Shown piece by piece: positions 1-13,840 of a stretch of DNA of 64,000 nt. Position 1 is the first letter of the stretch; every line of letters starts with the position of its first letter. The translations under genes were made by a program, and so were the position numbers. The notes below the pieces were generated by a model. The model made no database searches. It saw only the letters and a list, made by a program, of their open reading frames with translations, and was not told where the DNA came from. The DNA is from Ascaris suum (taxonomy: Eukaryota; Nematoda; Chromadorea; Rhabditida; Ascarididae): positions 2,852,001 to 2,916,000 of the forward strand of contig CM024188.1 of assembly GCA_013433145.1 (NCBI GenBank), given 5' to 3'.

Positions 1-3000
1 GGAGAAAACTTTTATCGTCAAAGAATGCCAAAAAGGAAACGCATACATATGCAAATATGAGGATATTTGCATCTATGAGGATCATGCAAGGAATCAATCA
101 ATGTTTTCACTGAGAAGTATACTCATGAAATGTTTGATATTTCAAATTTATGTGAAATGATTTCCATCATTCAATAAGTTTCTAAGAAGAAAGCGTAATG
201 CATCATATAAAACATTCCGAATCAACTCTCAATCTCTTCGTGTTGTTTTTCGCTAACTCGAATGTGATTCTTGAACATCGTGAAATGTGTAAACCTGCAC
301 TTTCCATTTGATCAATGGTGACCATCCATTCACGCTATTGTTTGTCTGTCTGCAAACCCATTCGATACTTTCAATGTGCGATTCAAGGCAGTAGTGACGG
401 TGAAATTCTATGAGCATGACCTATACTATCGGGCAACCTTTCCGCACCCGCAGCCTCCTATAAATCGCCTAATTTCTCTACCGTGTTAGCCACTGAAGAA
501 AGGTTTTTTTGCTCAGTGATCACACCGATGAACATTTTTCTTTTCATCTTGGAATTTGGAATCTATAAAAAGCAAAAATAGTCTGAAAAATTCTTATCTA
601 ACCAACCTATTTTGCCATACCTCCTTGTCACTCTATTTCTAAATTAAATTTGCCTTATTATAGCGGAACTCATCGTGATCGGTTGATGGCCTTTTAAAGT
701 ATTGCACGGTTTCATAGATCGCGTCTGTATTTTAGAGTGCTTCCTATCAATCGCCAATTTTAAATGAACGAATAAAGTTCGAAGCGGTATGAACATCTTG
801 AACTTAATGATTCTACAGTTAGCTATAGGTAGTAGTTAAATAATAAAGGTCTCTCTACTATCTCATAGAACTTGAAACGAAGCCGTGCCAGCTCCTCTGA
901 AATCTCACTACTTGGCCATACTACTTATGCAACAAACTCATGAACCTTGCGAGACTGATGATCTAGAACGAAACGTCCACAGGTGGTTTCCATCCGCATT
1001 TCGAACACTGCTGCGCTCATGAGGCTTTAATTCCTACATGCTTCTGCAGATTTGCATCAGCACAGCGAGTTGTGGAAGCACCGTCTCTCTGGTACACGCA
1101 CGTAGGTGTCTGCCTATCCGGTAGTTTCAATTCTGGAACCAATGAGATTGAACATCCAAAATTTGCTGAGCATATGCCATATTTAGAGGTTGATTTATGA
1201 CCTTTAGATTGACTTATAGCAATTTAAAAATGACATATGGAAGTCATTATGCAACTGATCAGGTCGCACTTTATACTTGTTGAGGTCAAGAATCCGACTT
1301 GCATAAATGACCGACCCATTGAAAATTAAACCGAATTGTCAAACGTATTTAATTATTTCCTGGCAGTTTATCAAGCTTTCTAGTTTTGTTGACGAGGATT
1401 GCAGAAACGCATATCACGCCGATTCGTTTGCATTCCTCCTTCACTGAATTTTTCCATGCTTTTGCAAAAAAATTGCAATTAGAGCTATGAAATGTTGCGA
1501 TAATAATATAATCGCAATGCAATGAAATTCCACTTTTCCTTCAAGCTGTTTGGTCAAATTTGAATTAAGTTATAAATATTTAAATGCTTCAAAAAAAAAA
1601 GACGACACATGTTTTGCATTGGTGGAATTTCCGCTTTACAACGATCGAATCGTATAAAAGGTAATTATTCGGCGAATAATTGTAAGAGTAACGGATCGGT
1701 TAAAACATAAAAGCACTATCTTGCATATTTTATTATTAATTGCCAATTTATGAAAGTGACTGAGAAGATAAGGAGAATGCAGAAGTTCGCATCATTATTA
1801 GCATCCTTTTGAATGCTTCTCCATTAAAAAAAAATTTTTTTTGTGGATTATCATTACTGATTTGTTCTTAAGTATAAAGTGATAAACAATCATTCTATAG
1901 ACTACAAGGTACAGTTTATTAGTCATCGTTTTCTTCAGATCTAGTTTTAGGCTTTACATTTACTGTGGCGCAGATGGCGTTTATCGATTGATTAGATTTA
2001 CTTTTACAGTTTTTAGAGGAACGACTATTAAAGAAAACTATATAAATTTGTGATAATAGATTGATAGCAATGCTATCACGTAGAAATCATTGACGAGTGA
2101 AGAAAAAAATTAGAATTAATAGCCATAATTCAAAGAATCGAATACGATGGAAAATTAGAAAACTTTCGTTGAAATTGATTTAACTCTTCATATCGAAACA
2201 GAGTTGTACGTTAACAATGTTGCATCAAGAAGAATCGCCTCAGGATTTATACAGTGGAATAGCTCATCGGGTTGACTTTACAAGAAAAATAATAATTTAG
2301 CCGCGTTATTGGAATTTCAATTTATTCTGTTCGTGTACTCTCGCCTAGCTCTATTTAATCATTTCGTGCTTCCTAAATCCTTTTAAGGATATTTCGATGA
2401 CATATTGAGTTTTTAAAACTCACACTTGCCAATAGCTTTCTTTATAGACATCTTTACTCGGCTGCTATTCGAGCATACCAGTCATTCATTAATCAAATAA
2501 GGTGCACACTAAGAACAGTAAAGATCGTCTTTGAGCAATTCTTTAAAGGACATTTGCGACGAAATATTCAAAAGAACAAATAACGAGGGTTAAGACTGCA
2601 TTAAAATATAATCACGTAAGGCGGAATTTCTCGTAAATTTTGCAAATGTCTTAGTAATATGAGTGCTAATAAAAGCAACATTTGAGAGTTTCTGCGACGT
2701 GAAATTCAAATTCAAAAAGAATTTAGTTAAACGTTAAATATTGTGAACATATGCTTTTACTCTGTGATTAGAAAGTGCAAAAAAAAAAACGAAAAAATGA
2801 GAGAAAATCCCCCTCCTCATATGAAGAGCGAGAGGGAAAAAGAAAAGAAAGAGTACTTCGCACTTATGTACACATAGGGCGATAAACATTTGGAGCATAC
2901 TAGCACGTAGGCAATATTATTTTGAAGGAATCCAACGCGCGAAGTGGCACACTTGCTTAGGTTAGTCGTAATTATAATTGATGCTTTAAATTATTAAGCG

Positions 3001-6000
3001 GAATAAAATTTGGCCAGGAGAGGATGTAGAAGGCGAGTGAGGTGAATTTCTATTATGAACGAGTAAATATGTAACAGAGAATGTAAGTAGATTTTTGGAA
3101 AATCGTATTAAATAACGCAGTAACAGCACATGGAGATATAACTTAAAGGATTGATCATTGTTATTCGATATAGTTTTGATGTAATCAATCAATAAGTTTA
3201 GTTTCGATCGTATCCATCATTAATAGCATAAGTTATTATGTTAGCTATACATGCGTTGAGAGTACATACAAAAAATTTCATGATTGCCATCTTTCGTTGA
3301 AGAGAGAACCTAAATCGAAAAAAAAAAGAAAAACTACTCCCTTCTTTCCCATCCTTTTTATCTGTAGTGACTTCTCTTGTTGAAACTTTTGGAAAATGGA
3401 AAATTTTTTCTTCACTGAAAGCGCTATTGGAAAGAAGCATCTCGTCTTAAAAAAAAAAAAAAAAAAAAAGTGGATAAATGCAACAAATGATTGCTTGGTA
3501 GAGAAATAATAACCGAGAGGCAGATTCTTCTTTTCTGCTTCTAAATTTGGCAAAAAAAAAAAATTCACAACGCATGGCAGAACACTTTACACAAATCTTC
3601 TAAAACAGACTGGCTCTTTCATAACAAGACCACTATAAAGTTGAAATCTACTTTTTACGAAATGTATGAAAAATTTCAAATGCATTTAAGCAAAAATTTT
3701 TGAATTTCTGTATTTTAAACGTTGACAGAGTAAATTAACCTATGGCGTGGGCTGTTTCCAAAAATCTCATAGCTGCTACGCTTCACAGATTTCCAAGGTG
3801 GAACCATTGAATAGATAGTGATGCACAGGTATGCACAAGTACATACGCACAGGTGCGGCATAGCCATAATGGGCTTTGCAAATGCAAACTTGCAAAAAGC
3901 GTTAAGCATGAAAAATTGGCCCTATATGTAAGACCACACTGTCGAAAAATAGAGAAGATTAAACACCTTGATATTCTATTCATAACTATAATGTATATTG
4001 GTTGACTCAATATTTCTTGCTCGATATGTGTAATATATCATTCGCTAGCGGTATGATATAAGTGACAGCTATCTGTTCGCAAGCAGATATTTTTATCGAC
4101 ATAAACCATACGATAAAACTGAAAAACTTTTCCCACTTCGACAAGACGATAGCTTTGTGAGCATTTTTCAACCGAACATAACGCTTAGGGCAACTCGCTA
4201 CAAAAATTGTGCTTTCAGTTATCTCTGCTCATCAGAAATTATTTCCAAAATTTCTGAGGAGATTTTCGCAAATGTGCCAAAAATTTGGCATCGACTAGTT
4301 TCTTGAAGAGTAAACCACAGAAGAACGATATTTTTTCTGCTCAATGGCCATGTCGATGAACACTCTTTTCAAATTGCTGTCAGTGCTGTCCCCCTTGTGA
4401 GCCATAAATAACATCAGTGTGCAAATTCATATGCCAATCTTCATTGCATTTATATTAGCAGGAATTAAGATTGAATTCTATCATCAGTTAGGTTTCATTA
4501 TTAGTCATCTCCACACAATACGGGCAATATGCATTTGAGAGTGCAAAATATTTAGCCGACGCTCATCTAAGTGCACGTAGGTGCAATAGTGCAATAAATT
4601 CCACCGAACATTCGTTTCGCATCGCAAAGAATCATCGATACGATTAAAGGAGAAAAAAATTATTAAGTAAATAAATATCTAGCATCTTAAATAAATCAAA
4701 TATGCTTTTTTTGAATTTTTTTGGTTATGAATTTTTTAATTATTTTTTTGGTTAAATGGTTATGGTTATGTTATGAATGGTTGTGGTTACGCAAATGGTT
4801 ATGAATAAATCAAATTGGTTAAAAGGATGAAAATTGGTTATCGTATATGAATTTTTTTTTTTTTTTGACAGCCGTTTTACAAGCGAGAGTTGCATGAAGG
4901 AAATTTTATCGCGAAGAATGAGCGAAACAATCTACGCAGTTTCTTGGCTCGATGAAAGAAGCTCAAAAAAAAAAAATGGGCAAGCCTTCAAGATGAAATT
5001 GATTGTTAGGAGGATCAAATTTCAAGAGGCGATGATCAATCTATTTTAATCATTACTGATGAAGAAATAAACGATTTGAATACATGTGATATGAGCTGTT
5101 TTAATGAAGTGGGAAAGCGCATTAGACAGAACAGCTGGTGATGATTCACATTTGGGTTTGGAGGATTAAAGTTCTGTGCAAATATAATAAAAATATTGGC
5201 ACATTGCCTAGCTGCGCATTTTTTTTTTTTGCACAGCCATCAGATTGCACATATTTTCAGTTTTTAAAAAAATTAAAAAAATATATTTTAACACTATTTT
5301 AGAGCGCAACTAAGCGACCATATTTCTAGAGAAGATTTGACTAAAGCGAAACTGAAGGATACAATCATGTTACAGTCCAGATCATAAAGAGTGAATCGAA
5401 TCAACATATCCTCTTTGTTTCGCTAGTTGAAACTATCATAATTTAAGGCATATTCATGTGCACATTCGCATGCGCATATATGACTTTGCTATATTGGCCC
5501 TGAAAAAAAAAAAGAAAACAGTGGCCCATGATAACGAAAAAATACCCATTGGTAGATATTTGAAGAAAAGAGCCGTTAGAGAGCCGCTGGAAAAGAATAG
5601 TACTCTGCAAACGCGTTTCTTTATGATATTTTTATGATAGACGCGGAGGGTGTCTTTCAATTATCCGTTGAAATAATTTCAATTTACGGAATCGAGCGTC
5701 TTCTAATCGGGATCCTTCACAGCGTACTCATTTCATACCTCTCGAATAAATCTATAATTAATCGAATCAACCATGCGTACGCATCCCCTACATTGAATCA
5801 AGAAATTTCTACGTCAGCACATAGGGACCGAAAATTTGTGCCATCCACAAAAGAAATAGGCTAACTAGAGCGTCACTGTTAGGAGTCGAAATGACAACTT
5901 ATATACAACCAAGATGGACCTCATTTGTTGTATTTATGCAATGCTGTTTAAAATTTATTATTCATGTGAAAATTATCTAATGAAATCATTTTTCTATTGG

Positions 6001-9000
6001 TAAATCACATCTAACTTAATACGCTATGCTATGATCGTAGTGAAGTTGAATATTGTACAATTGTGCACAATTATTGTAACAGAGTGAAGGATTCCAAAAA
6101 AAAAGTGTTTACAATGAGCTATTCGACTAGAGAGAAAGAGGTGGAAATTTTTGAAAAAAAAAAGTATTTCCGCAAACATTAGAAACTGCATATGCTTCAT
6201 CACATAACGTATTGTTTTATATTTGCGAAATTCGGCTGCGATTTGTTTTATGACACATATTTCTATGTAACTTTTTACTCTTTCTCAGCTATCATCAATG
6301 AGTTGAAAAAATATTCAAGTGAGCCACTTGTAAACTATGAATGCTATGTTGCCCGCTTGTCATCCGATGTTTGGTACATAGGAAACAAGATCACATAATA
6401 AGTTTATATTTTAGAGAACGGCAATGAAATATGCAAATAATTACGAATTAGGTGAAATAACCCGTAAGGTGATATAAGAAGAAATACATTGGCAAATAGA
6501 AATTAGATGATGATCACAGCTGGGAATATTGTAACTTTTATATGAAATGTAAGGAGTTATATGGTAGAATGTGAGATATACTGTTATCGATGAGTGAGAA
6601 TTGTTGTCATTTTTTAAAGCGACAACAAATGTCTCCAACAAAAGCGACAATTTTTTTATGATCGATTTTTTTTTTCTTTTATTGTGCAAACCGCAGAGGA
6701 CATTTATGGTTGCTATCGTTTCAAGTGTATTTTGTATTATACACGTATATTTTACATGTTTCCCTCGTAAATTCGCTTCGCTCTATTTCCGGCATGCTCA
6801 CTTAGAACTGTTCGCCATAGCAATAAGCGTTGTGCATTTCCTCTCTTAATAGCGTCTATTCACTTCTCTCATGCAGCTTCTTCGATTATCATTTGTAGGA
6901 GCATATTATTGCGCACATTTATTGTTGAACATCTTGTTGGCTATGGTTGAAATCGGACAGCAATTTTTATGGCTTCATTCTTTTTTTTTTTTTTTTGAGA
7001 ATTTGTGTTTGATAAAATATATAAAGGTGCTGTTAAATGTGCATAGTTGATTTGTAGAGCAGAAATGCAAAGTGGCACGTCGTGCAATTTTTGTTGGCTC
7101 GTTTTCCCATTCGTTCTCTTGAGCAATACGTTGCGAGCGAGGTCCACTTTAGCGTATTAACTCAAAAGAAACTTTTAGTGGCCATTGTTTTAAGATTTCG
7201 AGTGAGAAATTATTTCAAGCGAAAGGTTTTATTGAAAGGAGCTTGTCGATGCTTATTAATCCCAACTTTTTCAGCTACCTAAACCAACATATAGAGTAAA
7301 ACATGCAAATGTGTTCTCAAACGGTACTTTTTGCATACAAAGTTTTTTTTTTCTTTTGAGGGATAAAGAGGGAATGACTTCAAACAATGAGGCGCGCAAC
7401 TGAGATGCAAGCGCTAATTGGCGACGGTTCATTCATTGTGGCAATCAATGAAAAATAACCAGAAACAACACCTATATGAATCGAATGACGACTTAATTGG
7501 TTCATCCAGTCTTTTAAAAAATTGTATTTTTTTTTAGAGGAATTGACTAATTATTACTGCAAGCAAATTTTGAAGTAAGCCATACGAATTATCAATTATG
7601 TTATATGAAGCTAAGAAATAAATAATTTTTCAAATATTCGAAAAGAAAGAGTACAATCTCTAATGTATAGGACGAGTGGAAACAAAGTGAAAATCCCTCG
7701 GCGAAAACAACAGTAAAGAGTTAAGTTTTTTTTTTTTTTTTGATTTCATTTGGCGAACGAAACAACTCTATCGAAAAGTTGACATCAATTTGCAATCTTC
7801 TTTTCTTTCTAGGGCTTTTTCTTGAATCCTCCATAGCGACGAAACGTGGGAGGTGGATTAGTTCTAAGACTTTTATGGCCTAGTTCACTCTACTATGCAA
7901 AAGCTATTAATTAGCTGTTCATAGGCTCTTTTGGTGGCATTGACCTGGTGCAAGGATGGGGATAGCGATTATCCTCACATTAAATGTTCATATGTTGGTA
8001 TACTTGGTTTAAGTGAAAAAAAGTGAAATTTTTTTACAATCTAAACGATCATCTCAAAACTTTCAGGAATTTTCAAGTCTTTCAATATTCTACTCTGGAA
8101 ATTCCGACGGAAGTGTGAGCTTGCTCCATATTTCAGTCTATTTGCGCCATCACTAATATATAATCTTTTTTTCGTATTTCATGAAGGGGGGGGCCAATTA
8201 ACGATGCAGAGTTATCACTAGCGTTCGACGTCTTCAGTGCTCTCGGCTAAACATATCTATTTATTGCAAAACACCGCTATGGTCCTTTCTCTCGAGAATG
8301 CATCTTTTCTCCCAAAGAAGAAATTATATGGTTTGAAGAACTGTGCAACCGTATGCGATAGTTGCTCTGATGCTGAATCTAGATGATGTGTATGAAGCTA
8401 GTGCGTGATAATGAAGAAAAGTTTTCTTGCGCTCATCTTTTAAATAATCATACAATCACTATCGTCATTCGACGAATCTCGAACTCCTGATAACAAGTTA
8501 GTCGCCATCAGAAGCCCATCTGAGGCCACTGAAAAATAAGTTCAGTTACCACTAAAGAAAAACGCAGCAGTTCGAACATGGCTCTGAGAAGAGTGATGAA
8601 CGCAATGGTTTCATGCTTTTGCATGGATGAGCACCACCTTCTGCATCTCGTCAGAAGGTTTGGCCACTCTGTAGAATACTACCATTAGACGATGACCTAC
8701 CACATATAAAAACACTTTATTTAAACAAGTATTTCGAGTGTGAATTCGATCGAGAAGAAGTGCAAAGGAATTTTTTTTTTTGTTGGAAAGAGGGGGAAGT
8801 GGGGGAGGATGAATTTTAGTATGGAACGTGGGATAACCCCTGATTGCAATGTCCCCTCCTTTCAATGTTCATAGCTTCATATGAGTGGCGTTGTTGATCA
8901 GCGAGGTGTAAACTTTGCAGAAAATATTCACAATGCGAAATTTGAACACAGAAGCGTATTAATAGGTGAATAAAAAACAAATGTTTATAGATAGATCTAA

Positions 9001-11480
9001 GCCGAGCAATGCGCAACCCTTTAAAAATAACCACTATTGTTTAATAAAAGGTGATTTTTATTGCCACTTTTTTTTTGAAAATTTTCCATGGATCATAATG
9101 ATTTCAAAATTACGCATTAAAAAAAAGATTATGTCTTTCTCTATTACTTCTTACTCAATACTATTATGAGGATCCAATAGCTAAACGGTCACCGTCAATT
9201 CTCTAAGCAACATGATTCGCAAAGTGCAGAAACCAAAGAGTGAAATGCGTAATTCGATTGCAAAGAAGCTGAGACTTTTCTTTTCTTTTCAAATCTTTTT
9301 TTTTTTTTTTTTTTTGCTTTTTTTCTCCATGCTCGCGTGTTTGTGATTGAAATGAACGCATTAAATGCGAGTCCGTGCAATGAGTGCGCCTGAACGAAGC
9401 ACGTGAAAAGCAGCTGAGATTTTTGTGATCGTTCATAGCCCAGCTATTAGCTCCGCCTTCAATTCTGTGTTTCGAGCAACAATTTCTTCGTATTGTCTGT
9501 TAGAGGCTCGCCGAATCATTTCTCTCTTCGTAACTCATCATTTGTTCATTTGTTCGCTAAAATTCGTGATTTTTTTTTTTTTTGTAAATGTCACTCGAAT
9601 TATAAACCATCAGATCTATGACGACGTTTTATTTCAAAGTTTTGTTCTTGAATTGATGCATATATTGAAATCGTATTTCTATTATATTTGTGCATTATTT
9701 TTTCGTCATTTTTTCTCCTCTATTGCCGTAAGTTTTTTTTTTCTGATACGCTGTTTTTTTTTATGCAGTAAAGTAGGATACGTAAAATAGAATACGGTAA
9801 TGAGTTACTAATTAACATGTATACATTTAAATCTATTACCTGTTGAGCTAATTCACCTACATTCACGCATAGAGGAGTGTTATTTAAAAAAAAGAACACT
9901 TAGAGCAGCTCTATTTCTGTTGTCTAGAAGTGATTCTGTGATGCACGCGTTAAACTTTAGGCAAATGATTATAAGAATTACTGATAAGTTATACACCATA
10001 ACTCCTACTAGTTTGCTCTATCATCATTTTCGCTTGATAATACCGCCTTATTGCTGCAGTTTTTTTCCAATATAAGAAATGATAACCTCATATTGAGCGA
10101 CAAGTTTAAATATCAAAAAATCCACCATTCTATGTGATGTTGCAAATTTTGTATTATGTGATGAGAGATGGAGTCCCCTATGCAATTGTTTGCTATCGTT
10201 TAAAAATTGTGCTGTACAATTTCTTACGTGCACAATGTGTATATACGTATGTGTGCGTGTGTATGTGTGTGTATATGTGTCTAACGCATTATTTCGCTCA
10301 TTTCAGCAATCAAAATTCATCGAAGCAATCCGCACAACTAGTAGAAGATGTTTACAACAAATACACCAACACAAAAATAGCTATAAATATAAAACATTCA
10401 AAGAAATTAGATAAAACAAATTCGCCATGAGTTAATTTTTAGAACCGATTTACAGCAAATGTTGTAGAAAATTTCCACCTCTTCGTTACGAATTTGTTTT
10501 TTTTTTTTTACAATCATTTCACTCTTATATATTTCAGTGTTTACTCGACTACGATAGATATTAAAATGCCTCAAACATCTTGCGTATACGTTGATGAATT
10601 CATGTAATATTGAAAATCCTCGATCTTCGGAAATATAATGAAACAAAAAATTGCGTTAACAGTTTAAGATTTTCGAGATAACTTATAGTCATGTTGTCTT
10701 TGGGGTTCCCTTAAAAAACTTTAATTATATTTTATGATTTTTCGCTGCATACAACAACTAAAAGTAGACGTTTGTGGAATTTTTCGACGAATTCAGTGTT
10801 GATAATTTGTGCTGCATTTGTGTGCTCTCTTTTTTTTTGCGCAAGAAAATATGCAATATGCTTTTGAATGATAAATTCATCTCTCGCACTCTTGAAGAAT
10901 GCAACCAACAGGCACCAATACATAGTAGATTGTTAACAAAACCGAATTACAGTGATAAATTCCGCGGAAAAATTTTACCACTCTCTATAAGGAGGTGACG
11001 AGAAGAATAACATTTTTTTTTTACTCGGTTATTAGATTTTCTTACGCTCACATATCGAATTTTGTAGAATTATTCTTCGTGCAAACGATCGCATGACCAG
11101 AACATTGCAATATCTCTCCCCTTCCAATTCTTCTTCTTCTTCTTCCACTCGAAACTTTATGAACACTTCCTCTAAAAAGTTGTCGGGTAATTTATAGTAC
11201 TTCATCAACCAGTCTTGGATGATATTACAATAATTTTTTGTGGCCATTTTTTTGTTGATCTTTTTTTTTTTCGTTGAAATCGGCTCGCTGCTTTCATCAA
11301 GAAACCATTTTCGCCATCCACCACTCTTAGCACATTTGTACTAATGAGACCTTAGTGAATGTTCTTGCACAGAGAAAATATCCATATCGGTTCATTGTAT
11401 TTTCAGTCAAAATTTCGTGATTCTGTGTCATAAATCTTCAAATATGGGTCCAAACTTTTGATCTGAGGTAAGCTGCAGAA
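1..11480. other. Gene-poor AT-rich DNA
   Basis: No recognisable coding region on either strand; open frames here are short and low-complexity (Phe/Lys-rich, driven by poly-T and poly-A). It contains a 21-base poly(A) at 3449-3469, a 20-base poly(T) at 9296-9315, a degenerate GGTTATG-rich patch at 4722-4825, and a TG-rich tract at about 10,228-10,281. I see no RNA gene. Confidence 0.5.
4722..4825. repeat. Degenerate GGTTATG-like repeat
   Basis: The string GGTTA or GGTTATG recurs about seven times in roughly 100 bases with irregular spacing. It is not the nematode telomere unit TTAGGC. Confidence 0.6.
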
Positions 11481-11509
11481 TGTTTTCGAAGGGTTTGCAG
11501 AAATGGTGA

Positions 11510-11863
11510 ATGAAATTGTTTTTAGTTGGCGCCACTTCCAGGAACTCTGACTCCGCCAACTGGCACCTGTCGAGTTTTACAGGATTTGGCTCTCAAGCCT
11601 TCACTGAAGGATCCTTAGGTGGAGACGCTGAGTGCGAAAGTGCGACAGCTGTTTTTCCTTCAATATTTTTTGGCATAGTCAAAGAATTGGGCAAGCGAAA
11701 AGCACTGAAAGTAAACTACATTCTGTGGAAACTAAGACTCCAACTCGCGGCAGCACTAATGATCAGTGGTCAGAAAAGAGGTCACTTGCAAAAATACTGT
11801 TGTCATTCCTACCCATCGTCCCACATCATTCCCAAAAACAACCTTTGGATTTTCGAGAATTAG
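11510..11863 (+). CDS. Doubtful 117-codon open frame
   Basis: An ATG lies 9 bases after GGGTTTGCAG, an acceptor-like site. The frame is 117 codons in a locally GC-richer patch, with an 84-codon second frame overlapping (11632-11886). There is no signal peptide, domain or family resemblance. It could be a small gene, an exon or chance. Confidence 0.15.
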   Translation: MKLFLVGATSRNSDSANWHLSSFTGFGSQAFTEGSLGGDAECESATAVFPSIFFGIVKELGKRKALKVNYILWKLRLQLAAALMISGQKRGHLQKYCCHSYPSSHIIPKNNLWIFEN

Positions 11864-13049
11864 AGACGAAGAGGCTGGGTCGATAAGTGAAATCGAATGT
11901 TCTAAGCGTTCACATGAGTTCTAAGCGCTGTTAGCGCTTTGCTTATTAAATCATGCATTATTTAATTGCAATTGAATTTTCTCGTCTCATTCTAACGACC
12001 GTGATGTTTCAGTAACAAAGAACATCCGTATCTATGCAAATTATTGTGCCTTGCAGAAAGCTTTTTCACTCGATAATATTCATAAATACAGCCTGCTGCT
12101 TATTCGTACTTACTATATAGAAGCAGTTTAACCTAATCACATAATCATGAAATGTGACCATGGCATGTTCACTTATGAAATTAGCATTTTTTTTTTTAAA
12201 TGAGCGTTTTTATGCATTTTAGCATCGTTGTGAAGTAATATTTCAAAAAACGACTCAAAACGACACTGTTCATTTTCAACTACGCATTGTTTTTGATTAA
12301 GAAAGCATTATCAGCTCAGGCTATCTGTCAATGTGCATTTAATGATATGAACTTTTGCAGGTATAATCTTTGATTTCAGACGTGGCATAGTTTTAATTTT
12401 ATCCTACCTTTTATCTTGCAATCAATATCTATCTATATATTACCGAAAGATAAGACTACTATGCATTACTAATATTGGCATTGATAGATAGCCTTCTAAA
12501 GGGCTCTACAGAATATAATTTCGCATTGTTGAAACCGATGTTAATTACTTTCTCGAGAAGGTATTCTTGCAGATGATATTTCCAGTTCAAAATTTCACTT
12601 GGAAGTGCCGATAGAGCAGACGTTAATCTTTGAACAATGGTTTTTAGGTGCTGGTGAATGCAAAAATGGTAAATCCTTCGCCCTTTCCTATTGCTCTTCT
12701 TTAGTAGTTGAGGTGGTGTTTGCTACTGTTCATTGCTCTGTTTACTTTCTACTTCTGTTTGCTTTTTATGCCTTCTTTAAAAGTCAACTGCAAAATTGGC
12801 TGAGATTTTCCGGAAATGCATCGACGAACGTTTACACTGTACTAGAGCGAAAGTTTCTTATGCACGAACGATTGACGTTATTTGACGTTCGTTTGAAATA
12901 TGAACGTTGTAGTGTCAATGTATATATTGAGTATTATTATAAGAGATATTTTATAGCATTTAATATTTGAAATACTTTTTTCTTTTCTAAATTCATGTGT
13001 CTTAAATGTAGTTGTACAATCGAAAAAGATCTGGAAAATTTTATTGTTG

Positions 13050-13840
13050 AAGAGTTTTTGCATCATTATCGGAGAGAAATCCCATTGGTAAGAAAGCAAT
13101 CCGACGAAATTTGTGCACATGAAGAAAAAACACAGCAACAATTTGAATCGAGACGTTTCTTCTGAGAGATATACCACTCGCGGTGATAATCTCTTACTTA
13201 GGATGGCGTTCGGCTGTGGATGACAAAACGTTGTTAGCTGTACTCATCGAGAAGCCGAATATGAAATTTCATGAAGTGTGGAGTATTTTTGCTTCCGTTC
13301 TAAATCCATCATCATTTGTTATTAGCACTAAACGATTTCTTGTGCGCAAACGACTTCGAGTCTTCCAGTGGACAAACACACAATTTGACATAAGATGAAG
13401 GTTAGCGATGAATCGATTTGATTAAATAGGTGTTTGAGAATCGTTTAGAACAACGATTCTGGAAGTATGTCCCTACTGGCGATGAAGAGTGGATCCTTCT
13501 CAATAATTCTCAATGTGCACAGCATTGGGAACCCCGTTGTGGAGAGGCTCAGCCAGCCCTCCATTAAAATCGTTTCTGTTTTTAGGTAATGCTGTGCGTT
13601 CGGTTGAACTACTTGGGCATTGTTGATTTCAAGCATGGTCTCAGGGAATGTACTGTACCCCAAACGCCGAATTCAACTACGAACAATTAAATTAATTAAA
13701 AACGTGTCCTCCTTCAACAATTCAGTGCTCCAGGGCGCCGAAGATGGATTACTGAAGCAAAAATAGAGAAACTGAAAGGTATAGAGGTTACTCAACGCCG
13801 AGCCTATAGCCTAGATATTACTCCATAGGACTCCATTTTA
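13050..13840 (+). pseudogene. Decayed mariner-family transposase
   Basis: Fragments in order on the plus strand match a mariner transposase. SAVDDKTLLAVLIEKPN lies in the frame of 13183-13398 (the DNA-binding/linker region). TGDEEWILLNNSQCAQHW begins at 13475 in another frame (the TGDE catalytic motif). LCVRLNYLGIVDF follows near 13,590. KIEKLKGIEV then AYSLDITP sits near 13,760-13,826, corresponding to the family's YSPDLAP segment. At least two frameshifts and several stops separate them, so the gene is dead. I could not delimit terminal inverted repeats by eye. No link to neighbouring features. Confidence 0.7.

Noticed and set aside
4722..4825. Possible interstitial telomere repeat
   Set aside because: The unit is GGTTATG-like and irregular, not TTAGGC.
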